Below, piece after piece: positions 1 through 10,700 of a DNA stretch of 64,000 nt (the first letter of the stretch is position 1; every line of letters starts with the position of its first letter). The stretch is from Neelides folsomi (lineage: Eukaryota; Arthropoda; Collembola; Neelipleona; Neelidae): NCBI GenBank assembly GCA_034687125.1, contig JAQGBZ010000034.1, positions 124,001 through 188,000 on the forward strand, in the 5' to 3' direction. Below the pieces are notes generated by a model. The model did no database searches. It was not told the DNA's origin and was given only the letters and a program-made list of their open reading frames with translations. A program made the translations under genes and the position numbers.

Positions 1-1859
1 CACGGCCGCCCGCCTCGCCCATCTCGCATTTGGGGATATGAACCACGAGTGGGTGGGGAACGTGTGGTTGCCGTCCCTGGGTCTCCCACAGTACAGGACC
101 ACATTCATGGAGTGCCTCGTCGATGCCCGAATGCTCGATCACCTCACCAAGAAAGATCTAAGGACTCAGCTGAAAATGGTCGATGCCTTCCACAGGTACG
201 TGGGAAAACTTTTTTAACGGCCGATTCCACCCCAAAAAACTCACGCTCCCAATCCCAAATTGGGATTCCCAATAAGAGGTCAAATATTAAAGGGAAATGA
301 ATAACAATTTCCAATTAGCTATGCCCCGTGCCCAATACCCATTTACTCGAATTTAATTCCCTATGCAATACTTTTATACTTTATTCTTTTATTATCTGTA
401 TCTTATATCGTATCTGTACAAGTTGTCCAATATGTACAGAGAGGATTTGTATTTCTTTTGTGTTGTATGGTGAAGAAGAACTATTTGGAAGTGGAGTGTG
501 TGAATGAATGGATTTATCAAGCGTATATTCAAATATGGTGAAATTGTATTTTGTGGATGATTTTCCAAAGGTTTGACTTTGAAAGAGATAAGGATGAGCT
601 TTGGATGATTCGTTGAGGTACTTGAGAGGGGAATGAATGGAACCAACCATGTTCCCCCCTATTGATCTCCTTGGGATTGAAGGGACGTATCTTTTTAATT
701 GATATGAATATCGTAATGAGGTGGCGATGAGATCTTTTGTCCCCTCATTGGGTTCCGTTGGGTGCTCAATAAATTTCCCGTGGATTCGGCACGGAATGAA
801 GAGGATTGTAAAGGCGGATCATTCCCTGGACCTGGATCCATTCCCTCATTGTTTTCCACCCATATGGTTTCCCATTCATGACTCACTGATGCTCACTTTT
901 TTGGATGGGTTTTGAAAGGAGAGATGAGGATTTGTCAAGTTTTATTAGGGTTCACCTTATTTCACCCCTGTTCGGGAGGGTAATTGGGCGAGGGATGATT
1001 ACACGGTGAGGAGCAGGGAGATAATGGGAACAGATGAATGGGAGATCCCTCAAACTCATCCTTTACACGAACCGAGGGATGTCAGGGACAATCAATTCAC
1101 CCCCTTTGAGGACTCATTGAGGAAACATTATATAATAGGAGTTTGGTAAATTTTAATCCTAATTGGGAAATTGGCATTTACAGGAATAGCCTCCAGTTTG
1201 GAATAGCCGCGTTGAAGCGGCTCAACTATGACCGAAAACTCTTAGAAGAGAGAAGGCGAGACTGTGAGGTCGAGAATGTGGATTTGCTCGTGTGGTCAAA
1301 TGATCGGGTCATCCGGTGGGTGTCGGCCATTGGCCTCAAGGTACAAACAAAACGGTTACAACTTTCAAATTAAAACATGGTTTTAAGAAGTAAATTAAAT
1401 TGAAGATATTGATTGGGATTCAATTAAAATAAAAGGTCAATTGAGACATAATTCAATTAGAACATTTTCAATACAATAATTTTCACTACATACCTATTAC
1501 AAATCATTTTAATTAAAGATCAAATGGAAGGCTAAAACTTTTGAGGGGTTTTTTAAAAGGGGTTTTTGAGGAGTTTGGTTTTTATTTGTCTAAATATGGA
1601 TGGTATTTAGGAGTTTGCGGGTAACCTGGGCGAGACCGGAGTGCACGGGGCGTTGGTTGCCATGGATGAGAATTTTGACAGTAATGCGATGGCCCTCGCC
1701 CTTCAGATCCCAACTCAGAGCACACAGGTAAAGGAATGAATGAACCTTCGGAGGTTTAATGGTTCCCTTTCTTTCAAGGTCCGCCATATCCTTGAAGCCG
1801 AGTTTCGGAATTTGCTGACTTTGGCGGAGCGCGGGCTTTGCGTCGGCGACCCCTCCTGA
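1..1859 (+). CDS. Liprin-alpha: Liprin-alpha, C-terminal part (5' end outside window)
   Basis: Scaffold protein of presynaptic active zones that binds LAR-type receptor phosphatases through its SAM domains. Four exons are read: 1-195, 1184-1340, 1611-1727 and 1779-1859, all with GT-AG borders and compatible phases. The first encodes most of a SAM domain ([20 protein letters not shown], then [19 protein letters not shown]), nearly identical to animal liprin-alphas. The second continues with [17 protein letters not shown] and enters the third SAM domain ([18 protein letters not shown]). The third gives [14 protein letters not shown] and LQIPTQSTQ. The last exon encodes [20 protein letters not shown] and stops at TGA 1857-1859 after GDPS. 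The family identity is certain by eye. The end is shorter than in vertebrate liprins, which carry a further tail after this point; an alternative 3' exon is possible. A frame-compatible upstream part must lie left of base 1. Confidence 0.95.
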
Positions 1860-2511
1860 CCCCCCCGACAGGCCGAGGTGTGAAAGGGAGACTCGGCCAT
1901 TTGTGTATTTGAATATAATAGTCAGGCGTCTCGGCCGCACCGAATGTGTTAAACTACATACGTTTTTAACCTCTCTCTCTCTCACACTCTCTCCTATCAA
2001 TTTTTTGTTACACCTCTTTGTACATACTCTAGGCTAAGGGACATTGATCCAAGTAATACTGAATAATTTTTTGTCAACCAATGGCGACTTGCGATGAGTT
2101 CTATTCATTTGTAATAAAAAAATAATTAAAAAAACACCAACAGTGAAGGTCCTGATCAAATAATAATAATACTACTACTACTTATTAACATTTCCCTACT
2201 ATGGGAATTTGTAGCGGTGGCCGCGCCTCCACGCTTCATAGCCGCCCAGCTGTCGTCGACATTTAAAAACAATTTACAATAATGAAAGTAACGTACGCGA
2301 TGCAGAATAATAAAATCCAACTTGACGGACCAAATTGCCTTTTCTTTGGGTGCATTGGGGCGGATTGGACGTTTGCTCTTCGGCTCACCCAGGGATTGGA
2401 AGAGGGGGAAGGGAGGGAACTCCTTTCGGCCACCCCTAGCCCCGCCCCTGGCACCTCTCACTCACTCCTTCGCCCTCGTCCGACCACTCGCTCGCTCGTC
2501 CTCGGCCAAAC
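1860..2511. other. Intergenic, liprin-alpha to Gsx
   Basis: No coding region was recognised. The first part contains the liprin 3' UTR and AT-rich sequence. From about 2210 the DNA becomes GC-richer and pyrimidine-rich up to the Gsx start, which fits a core promoter and 5' leader for that gene. No TATA box could be assigned with confidence. Confidence 0.6.
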
Positions 2512-3090
2512 ATGTCGAGGAACAATTTCTCGGTGGTGGAGTCACTCGTGGACAAGCCGAGACACTTCTTTCCGCCGCCATCCCTCTTCCCGCCATTCCA
2601 CCCCCCTCCGCAGTTCTTCCTCCCGCCTGGGAAGTCCGAGTTCCCCTGCTTCTACGCCCCGTTCCCCTTCGCCTACCTTCATCGCCCGCCGCTGTGCGGG
2701 ATGCGGGAAGATACCATTCGAGGAGCGGAAGAAAAACCCGAGGAACGGAAGAAGAAGGAAGAAGTCAAGGAGGAAACGTCGGACCATGAGGACGACGACG
2801 AGGGGCGACCTTCCAAGAGGATGAGAACGGCCTTCACCTCGGGTCAACTTGTGGAGCTGGAGCGGGAATTCTCGGCCAACATGTACTTGTCGAGATTGAG
2901 GAGAATTGAAATCGCTGGCTACCTGAACCTGAGCGAGAAACAAGTCAAGATTTGGTTCCAAAACCGCCGAGTGAAGTTCAAGAAGGAAGAAACCGAGCCG
3001 GTGTCGATGGGAAACACCCAAGGAACGTCAGAAGGAAAGTGTCGGTGTTTGAGGGCAAATTCAAAGCGTCCAACAACTCCATCGTCCTAG
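2512..3090 (+). CDS. Gsx: Gsx/ind ParaHox homeodomain transcription factor
   Basis: Nuclear transcription factor of the Gsx (Drosophila ind) class, which patterns the intermediate column of the neuroectoderm. The 192-residue protein is encoded in one uninterrupted frame. The homeodomain spans about residues 102-161, beginning [39 protein letters not shown] is diagnostic of Gsx, and helix 3 reads [18 protein letters not shown]. The ATG at 2512 is chosen because it follows CAAAC and because [16 protein letters not shown] resembles the conserved Gsx N-terminus (SFxVxSLV), an eh1-like repressor motif. A proline/phenylalanine-rich stretch and an acidic DHEDDDEG stretch precede the homeodomain. The C-terminus has a short KCRC, comparable to the CKC found after the homeodomain of other Gsx proteins. 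Position 58 of the homeodomain is Phe where vertebrate Gsx has His. Confidence in the class is high; the absence of an intron is notable. Confidence 0.93.
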   Translation: MSRNNFSVVESLVDKPRHFFPPPSLFPPFHPPPQFFLPPGKSEFPCFYAPFPFAYLHRPPLCGMREDTIRGAEEKPEERKKKEEVKEETSDHEDDDEGRPSKRMRTAFTSGQLVELEREFSANMYLSRLRRIEIAGYLNLSEKQVKIWFQNRRVKFKKEETEPVSMGNTQGTSEGKCRCLRANSKRPTTPSS

Positions 3091-3832
3091 TCGCAATAAA
3101 AATTCTACCCTTTTTATCAATTTCATCAATTTACATTTATTCCCATATCCGGATCCCAACAAGTTCAAAATTACATTTACATTCCAGTTTACCACATAGT
3201 GGAATTAAAATATTGGTCGTTAGTTAAATAAATAGTTTATTTAGTTTTACTCATCATTCTTCAATTTTCACCATTTGGATCATAATTTTGAGCAAATAAC
3301 ATATCAGAGTTTAAAAGTCTTTTTAATTTTAGTTTGAGTTTTAAAGCTAATTTGGATTTTATTGAGTTATTTAATGATTAATTTTGAAGTACCTACGTTT
3401 TAAAGTTGAAGGAATTGAGGAGAGAAACTGATTGTGAAACATGCAGGACTAGGTTTGATGAAGCGTTATATTCGGTTTGGAGTGATTGGGGGAGTGATGA
3501 GATTGATGAGTCCCGTGCCGTGACAGTCCGCTCTTCCGCTCAACGACTCTCAAAGGTGAGGTGAAGTGAAAGATGGCTCAAAGGTAGGAAGCGTAATCCA
3601 ATTTCCTCGCTTCGCCAATTCCAACTCAATGAACACTCCGACATGATTAATCATTCCAAAATCACATTCTTCAATTTGACACCCCATTAGGTACACAAAT
3701 CATCAGGAGTTTATTCATACGATACGCTTTGGTCATCCTCATTGGAAAAATGAGCAAATCAATCACATTGATTGAGATTCCATTAAAACAAACATCCAGA
3801 GATTTATTTATATTACCGTAAAGCATGGATTT

Positions 3833-4085
3833 TTGTCCCGGGATATCTTTCAAAATTTAACCTCGTACCCCCGGATATAAATCGATACCGGAATATATTC
3901 AATACCCGGATATCTTTATATAAAGTAAGACAAAATAGTTCAAAAAATTCTCAATTGGCTATCTTAGCTATCAATATGAGTTAAATTAGCGCATTTTTAA
4001 GATAGACCCGGACATCTTTTAAAATCTCATGTCTCACCCCCGGACATATATTGATACCGGATATAATTAGATATCCGGACATTCA
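3833..4085. repeat. Degenerate direct repeat, two copies
   Basis: Two related segments, about 3833-3915 and 4003-4082, share the order cccggayatctt, then acccccgga, then at(c/t)gataccgga, then tatccgg or cccggatat. The copies are about 170 bp apart and diverged. They may be remnants of a satellite or of the ends of a mobile element. No open frame lies between them. Confidence 0.55.
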
Positions 4086-5704
4086 TTTAGATAATATTCA
4101 TTTAGATACAATTCAAGTTATTTACTATCCATTTAAGATATTTACATTCAGTTGAGATATTTAATGTGCCTTATTAAAAAATACTATTCATTGGGATATT
4201 TACTATTCAATTGGGGCATTTACTATTCAATTGTGACATTTACTATTCTTTGGGATATTGAATAATAATTGAATAAGATTTTTCACAATATATTGAATTG
4301 TAAGATTGTATTTGTCTGAAGGTGTGAAAGAGAAGGATTAAGGTCCACCTGGTCTTAATTGGAGTGGTCGGTGTATTAAATTAGAGGGCGGTTGGGTCTG
4401 TCGTCCAACATCCGCATCTGTCGTCTGAAACCTGACACCCCCTTCGACCACTAGTTGCAACTTGAGGACTTTGAATGGAGGCCTTTAATCATCTCGCCGA
4501 TGAAAAGAGTTGGAGGGCTTCACAGCAGGGCGGAGGAGATTTCCATATTTAACCTCTGCCTCCTCCCAACACCAACAGCCACTCTCATCAAAAATTTCCC
4601 GCCAGCAATAACTCTCATTAAACTTAATGTCCAACTCATAATCAACTTAATACTTCACATATCAACTCATAATCAACTCATTTAACTTATAGCTCATTAG
4701 GTCAAGATGGTCAAATCTATAATAATAAGTATATGGTATGTATGTATTACCAATATAATACAACTATATTGTAGTATGTTTGTATATGGTATATTATGTG
4801 TAGTTATGTATTGTATTTATATTGACATGGAATTTCGGTGTCATTTGGACGGTTCGTGTTGGAAAGTTTGAATACATCAATTTGTATTTGCGACCGTTGC
4901 GTGGGTTTTGGGCCCCTTTGTTCATTTGAGGTCTATTGAGGTTCTGAGGAGAGAATTGAGAATTTTATTCAATTTGTTCAATAGCTCCGTGTCATCCAGG
5001 GCTCATTACAACTCATTACATCATTCATGTACTTACCTTACTTTTAGTTGGGAGAATAAAAGTTTTTTCCTGTCATTTGGATCAATTGGAGTGTTGGGTG
5101 TTGAATGAAGATTTCTTTTTTGTTCATTTCGGCCGAGGGGAGGTTTGATGAATTTAAGGGCCATCGAGGCCTCGAACGCGGTTTAATTACCTTCAAAATT
5201 CCCACTCAATCACTTGCGTGTCAAAGGACAAGTCCAACCACTCTTTCCATGTCAATCATCAACCTCATTTACATCCATTAATCAAAAACATTTTTTAAAT
5301 AAAGGTCAAATTGAACACTTTTCCGTGTTGATGAGGAAAGGAATGAAAAAGGTAAAGCACACGAGAAGGATCAAGGAATAATTTGGTGAATTAAATTCAT
5401 TTTTTAAATACTTTTTCACAGGAAGGTTAATGAAGTTGAAGATGGGCAATTTCTCATAATGTCTCTGAATGATTTGAATCAAAGATTCCCTCGAGCAACC
5501 CCAGTTTACATTTTTAATATTCTATGGTTCTATACTAGAGAGAAGGGCCATTGTGGAATTTAATTAACATTAAATTTCTTTCTATTCAATCCTTTCTTTG
5601 CAAAATTACAAAATTGATACAAAACTTTGCATCAATTGAATGACACGAAATATCCAGAGATAATAAAAAGATTGCTATTGTACTATAATAAAAAGATTGC
5701 TAAA

Positions 5705-6465
5705 TAGGTATAGGTAAGATGGGTTCTCAATTGTGAATATAACAACTTATAAGTAACTTTATCTTACTTAACTTTGTATTTAAATTATAACTTTACCTAA
5801 CAATCTATATGTTATAACTGTCTGTATTTGGACGATGGAATAAATGATGGAATATAATATTTATATTAAATGAATTATAAAGAAGATTCATTATAAAGGT
5901 ATTTTCATAATAGACATTATATATACCAATATATATTGGTACTCTGCTCTAAACTCCAATATTGTGTTTTTGTGTTGATTAGATAAGAATTAAAGGATTT
6001 GATGGTTGGTTTGTTCTTGAAGAAATTGTCATACATTTGGCCTGACCCTAATGATGTTTTCTGGCTTCTATTTCTAGCCGTCTGTTGGAGTTATTCGGGG
6101 ATTCGGGTTCTCCACTCAAACGCCCGACCACCTGCCAAACCCTGGCTCCCATACAAACTTCCAACATTACAACCAATGGCCCAATTTTTACATTCGCTTT
6201 ACATTCTTTCATTTTGGTCTCAGGATTCCCACCAACCTTTGGGTTAATATTTAGCAGATGGATGAACGAAATCAGTCTATAGACATTGTAGGACTATAAA
6301 TTGGAATTAATCAATCTCTGAATCTTGAATATTAATTTATAATTAAATTCCAAATGTCTTCAGTCTGGAATTGAATTTCAATTGATAATTAGTGATTAGA
6401 ATAATTATCCATTTAGTTTCAGTTAAATATTGTATAGGTATAGGTAAGATGGGTTCTCAATTGTG
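5705..6465. repeat. 31-bp direct repeat pair bounding about 0.7 kb
   Basis: The word taggtataggtaagatggg followed by ttctcaattgtg occurs at 5705-5735 and again, exactly, at 6435-6465; the flanks then diverge. A partial copy (ccataggtataggtaaggta) occurs at 30412-30431. The intervening DNA has no recognisable gene. The pair could be the termini of a decayed insertion or two copies of a short dispersed repeat. Confidence 0.6.
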
Positions 6466-7380
6466 CATATAAGGACTTGAGTCAAATTGATGATTCTCGT
6501 TTATTTTGGGGGTGTTTGGAGATGGGGGCGTTTTGGAACGTGTGAGAGTGAATTGGTTGAAATTTGTTTTAAGGTGGGCGGGTAGTTATAAATTGGTTCA
6601 TTTCCTCCCCTCCGAATTCGGTGTTGGGGAGGTGTGAGAGGAAGGAGCGGGAATTGGTTTTCCATCTAACTCACCCTCCTCAATCAAACAGGGGAATGGG
6701 CCTATCCGACCTCACCTCCGCTTTTATAGACTTTAATTTTATTCACCCTTCTCTCCCTTATGCAAAATCCGCCTCAAATGTTCAAACACTCAATTAGACC
6801 ACAATCAATGAAGTAATGAAATTAAAAAGACTATCACAATATTAAAATTTACCCTTTAAAGCGACTCAAATATTCCCATTTTTATTATTCCCATCATATT
6901 TATTCTCATCTCTATCACATTTTACATTAATTTAAATCCCTTAAATAAATCTTGTCCATTTTTATGCATCCATTTCTTTAAACATTTTCAAGTTGCAGAT
7001 CTTACGAGGACAATTTTGGCGAATTGGGTAAGAAAAAAAGTATAGATATAAATAACCATATATGCATACTACAAATATAAACCATTTGATCTTTGTATGT
7101 GATGTTCCAGGAATTCAATATTGCATAGTTAGATAAATGTATTACATATACCATGTACAAAAATTATATAAGTAAGGTAGTATAAGCATAAGGTACATAG
7201 TGTATCTGTATGTAATGCTAGAGTCCATATTATTGTAGCATTGTAATATATGTATAATTTCAGCTTTGTACATCTTTGTTGATCCTACAAGTTGTGGATG
7301 TTGTAAATATAGAGCAAGAGATCTCTGTACTAAACATAGTACGGAACTTGTGTTGAAACAAAGTATGTAAAAAGGCTGCG

Positions 7381-7797
7381 TGTTGCTGGTGGGGTTTCTT
7401 CTTCACAGCGGAATGCGGATTTCCGAAAATAAACTTGGCTCAAGTTTCGCTTCTCCGAATCCCATATTTGGTCCGAGGGACTTTTGAGGGTCGCGGGGTC
7501 GTCGGAGGGCGGCGGGCCCTGGAAGACAACCAGGACATGCGAAGGAGGTGGATTGGCCCCGGTGGGTATTTGGTCCCGGCGGCGGGTTGCGGGATTTTCC
7601 CACTTCCGGGCCGGGGGATCTTGAGGAGATTTGGGGAGGTGGGAGGAGGCGGAGGGCGGCGGCTTCATCTCTCAGATTCCTTGCAGCCTCTGGCCCAGCC
7701 GCTCCCGCGACCTTTCTCTGCTCAGCGAGTTCTTTGAGTAAGGAAAAGGTCGGCCGGGACTTTTCTAACCTTTGTTTCACAGATCAACAGCCCGGAG
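7381..7797 (+). promoter_or_regulatory. GC-rich promoter and 5' leader of troponin T
   Basis: A GC-rich island stands out in AT-rich surroundings. A pyrimidine-rich stretch near 7665-7735 ends in a plausible donor (tttga|gtaagg at about 7737), and an acceptor, tttcacag, ends at about 7782, 15 bases before the ATG. This suggests a non-coding first exon and a very short leader intron. Open frames on both strands here have no family features and are treated as compositional. The transcription start is not identified. Confidence 0.5.
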
Positions 7798-10700
7798 ATG
7801 TCGGACGACGAGGAAGTCTACTCGTAAGAACTTTTTCCTTTTTACTTCTCTTCTCCATTCACCACGGAGGATTTGGGGCATTACGGAAAATTATCCAATT
7901 AAATTCAAAATTTCAACAATTAGCCAACAATTATTCAAATTCAAAACTTTCCAACATATTTTATAATTGTATTCAACTTGTAAAACTTATAACTTGTACA
8001 TTACTTGAATTAAAAGAATATCAAGTGTATACATTATTGAGTATTCAACATATTAAGTATATTTACATATACAGGGTGGGCCATAAGTTGCTTTCTTTTT
8101 TAAATAAACAATAAAGAAGCAACTCATCGCCCAGACTGTATATGCAATTCAATTTTTTATATACATGGGGATTGTGGGCTAAACTTAATACCTGATTAAT
8201 TTGGATTGATCGTGGTGAGTGGGGAATGAGATTTTGACTCCAAGGCCCGCCCTGATCGCGGCCGCCTCTCTAAATCTCATTTCACTTCATGAGTTTGAGC
8301 ATGGGAGTGGCATGGGGGCGGGCGGAACTGAATTCCGTTCCCGTCCGAAAATGTTTAACCCTCTTTAATTTTCAGGGAAGAGGAGGAGGAGGAGGAAGTG
8401 TAAGCACAATCACATTTAGACATGACACAGTTGGGGAGACGCGGACGAGGGCTTTGGCGGAAAGTTTAAACGACCTTTGTTCTTTTTATTTGTTTGGTTT
8501 ACAGGAAGTAAGTGGAGTTGTAGGCCGACCACCCCGTAACCTTTATCATTTACTCAAATTAAGTATCAGTTGTTGTGGTGACTAGAGGAAGAGCGTATTT
8601 TAGGCGCACTTAGGGCGGAGCTTCTTTTTAAATTCCCCATCAGTGCTCACCTTTTATTTTGGGACCTTCTAATTGACTTCTTTTGTTTTCCCCGCCCTCC
8701 CACAGAAGGGAACCCGAGAGGAGGACGTAAGTGATTTATTTTCCTTTTTTTCTTTTGTTGCATTTGCATCTTCCCGCTCTTTGCCTTCGAGTGGTCGTCC
8801 TGTTCGACTCCAGCACGGAACCCCGTCCTTTGTCCAAATAAATATCACTTGTAATGCCTGTGGGTGTTTAGGGTTAATCCCAAGAGATCTTTAGGTTTTT
8901 ATAACACTGCACGTGGGTGCCCTGCACGTGGTCATGGCCCCTTCCTCGCCCTCACATTCTTTATTGTGCTTTAAAGGGAAGAGGCAGCGCCGGCCGGAGG
9001 AGAAGCTGAATTCATCAAGGTGACATAAAATTCCCCAACTCTTCCTAACCTAACTTTGATAAAAATTTTAATTGTTTTAATCCAATTCCAGCGGCAAGAG
9101 CAGAAAAAGTCGGACTTGGACGAGCAGCTGAAGGACTACATCAACGAATGGCGGAAGCAGCGGGCCAAGGAGGAAGAGGACCTCAAAAAACTCAAGGACA
9201 AACAGGCCAAGAGAAAGGTAATTAATTAATTAACAATTAAACGGAATTTCACACGTAAAGCAAGATTAAGAAGATTGGGGCAAAATGTGACAATTGTTTT
9301 TAACAACAATTTTGAATATTTTTTACTAGACTCTCCGAGAACAAGAAGAAAAGCGCCTTGCGGAGAAGAAACGTCAAGAGGAAGAACGTCGTCAACGGGA
9401 GGTTGAGGAAAAGAAACAACAAGACCAACAAGAGAAGCTTCGTCGTCTTGAGGAAGCCGAGAAGAAGCGCCAAATGATGATGCAAGCCCAAAAGGTACAG
9501 TCGGGTTCCTGCCGTGGTTTCTTTCCTCTCAAGATTCTAATTATTATTTTTGTTCTTTTTATTTTTGTAGAAAAGAAATGATGAAGTATAGTAGTCCTTT
9601 TAACTAACTAACCACTCTAATCCAGGCTTATCCAGGTTATTAGGCCCGAGTTTAAATATGAGTTGTGGTAGGCGAGCATGGCGGGGAAGAATTTCATGGT
9701 GGGGAAGAAGGCGGACGGCGGAGCCATCGGAGGCACCGGGTCGGCCCGACAAGAACTCAACAAAACCAAGGAGCAGTTGGAGGAGGAGAAGAAAATCTCC
9801 CTTTCTTTCCGCATCAAGCCCCTTGACCTCTCGGGGTTGGGGAGCGAGAGCTTGAAGAAGAAAGCCGCCGAGCTGTGGGAGCAGATCATCAAGCTCGAGA
9901 CGGAGAAATACGATTTGGAAGAACGTCAAAAGCGTCAAGACTACGACGTGAGTCTTCCCTTCTCATTTGCCCCCCCTCACGACCCCCCCAGTTGAAAGAG
10001 CTGAAGGAGCGACAAAAGCAGCAGCTTCGTCAGAAGGCCATGAAGCTCGGCTTAGAGCCAGAGTAAGTCGCCGCCCTCGTTTTAAGTCCAGGTCCCCCCC
10101 CGCCCTCGTACGCTTCCGTCTCCATTCCATGTTGTGCCTCGTCTCAATTCCATGTTGTTCGTTGTCAGTTGAAAGAGCTGAAGGAGCGGCAGAAGCAGCA
10201 GCTGCGACACAAGGCTCTCAAAAGGGGCCTCGACCCCGAGTAAGATCACATTTCACATTCACAGTCATTCCAATGCCACTTCTGCCCTTTAGATCCCATT
10301 ATGTATAATTGGGACACAATGAGATCAACCCCTTCCAATGGACACAAATATGTAATATGATATGGGGGATGAAATCCAATAGCTATTTAACACTCATTGT
10401 TAAGATCATTATATTCGATACACAACACATTGCATTCAAATGTCCAAAGTATATAAATATTGAATTGATTTAGGTGAGATTTAAACATTTATTTATATTT
10501 GATTAAAAACCCTTTTTTAATTATGATTTATGACTCACTCAAAACATGCATTTTATGATTTATTTATGATTTGTTGACACAATTTACATAATTATAGACA
10601 AGAAGACTGTTTTGGTATTTATTTGTTCTTTTTTTATTATTTGTTGCACATGTTTTGTTTTCCAAATTCATTGTTTTTTTATTTGTCCATTTTCCCCATT

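Larger units (their letters stand above)
3091..7380. other. Gene-free region between Gsx and troponin T
   Basis: About 4.3 kb with no convincing exon on either strand. Open frames are short, lack family features and have AT-rich composition. Contents seen: a degenerate direct repeat at 3833-4085, a loose array of 'catttactattcaattgggata'-like words at about 4090-4260, and a 31-bp direct repeat at 5705 and 6435. Modestly GC-richer patches at 3490-3560, 4430-4560 and 6500-6720 could be regulatory for either neighbour, but nothing specific is recognised. Confidence 0.5.

Noticed and set aside
5999-6282. Hydrophobic plus-strand open frames in the Gsx to troponin T gap
   Set aside because: They are short, AT-rich, lack splice context, and overlap in two frames without any recognised motif.
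7403-7780. Minus-strand Pro/Arg-rich open frame beside troponin T
   Set aside because: It is a GC-rich promoter and leader region, open on several frames, with no family motif and no splice context.
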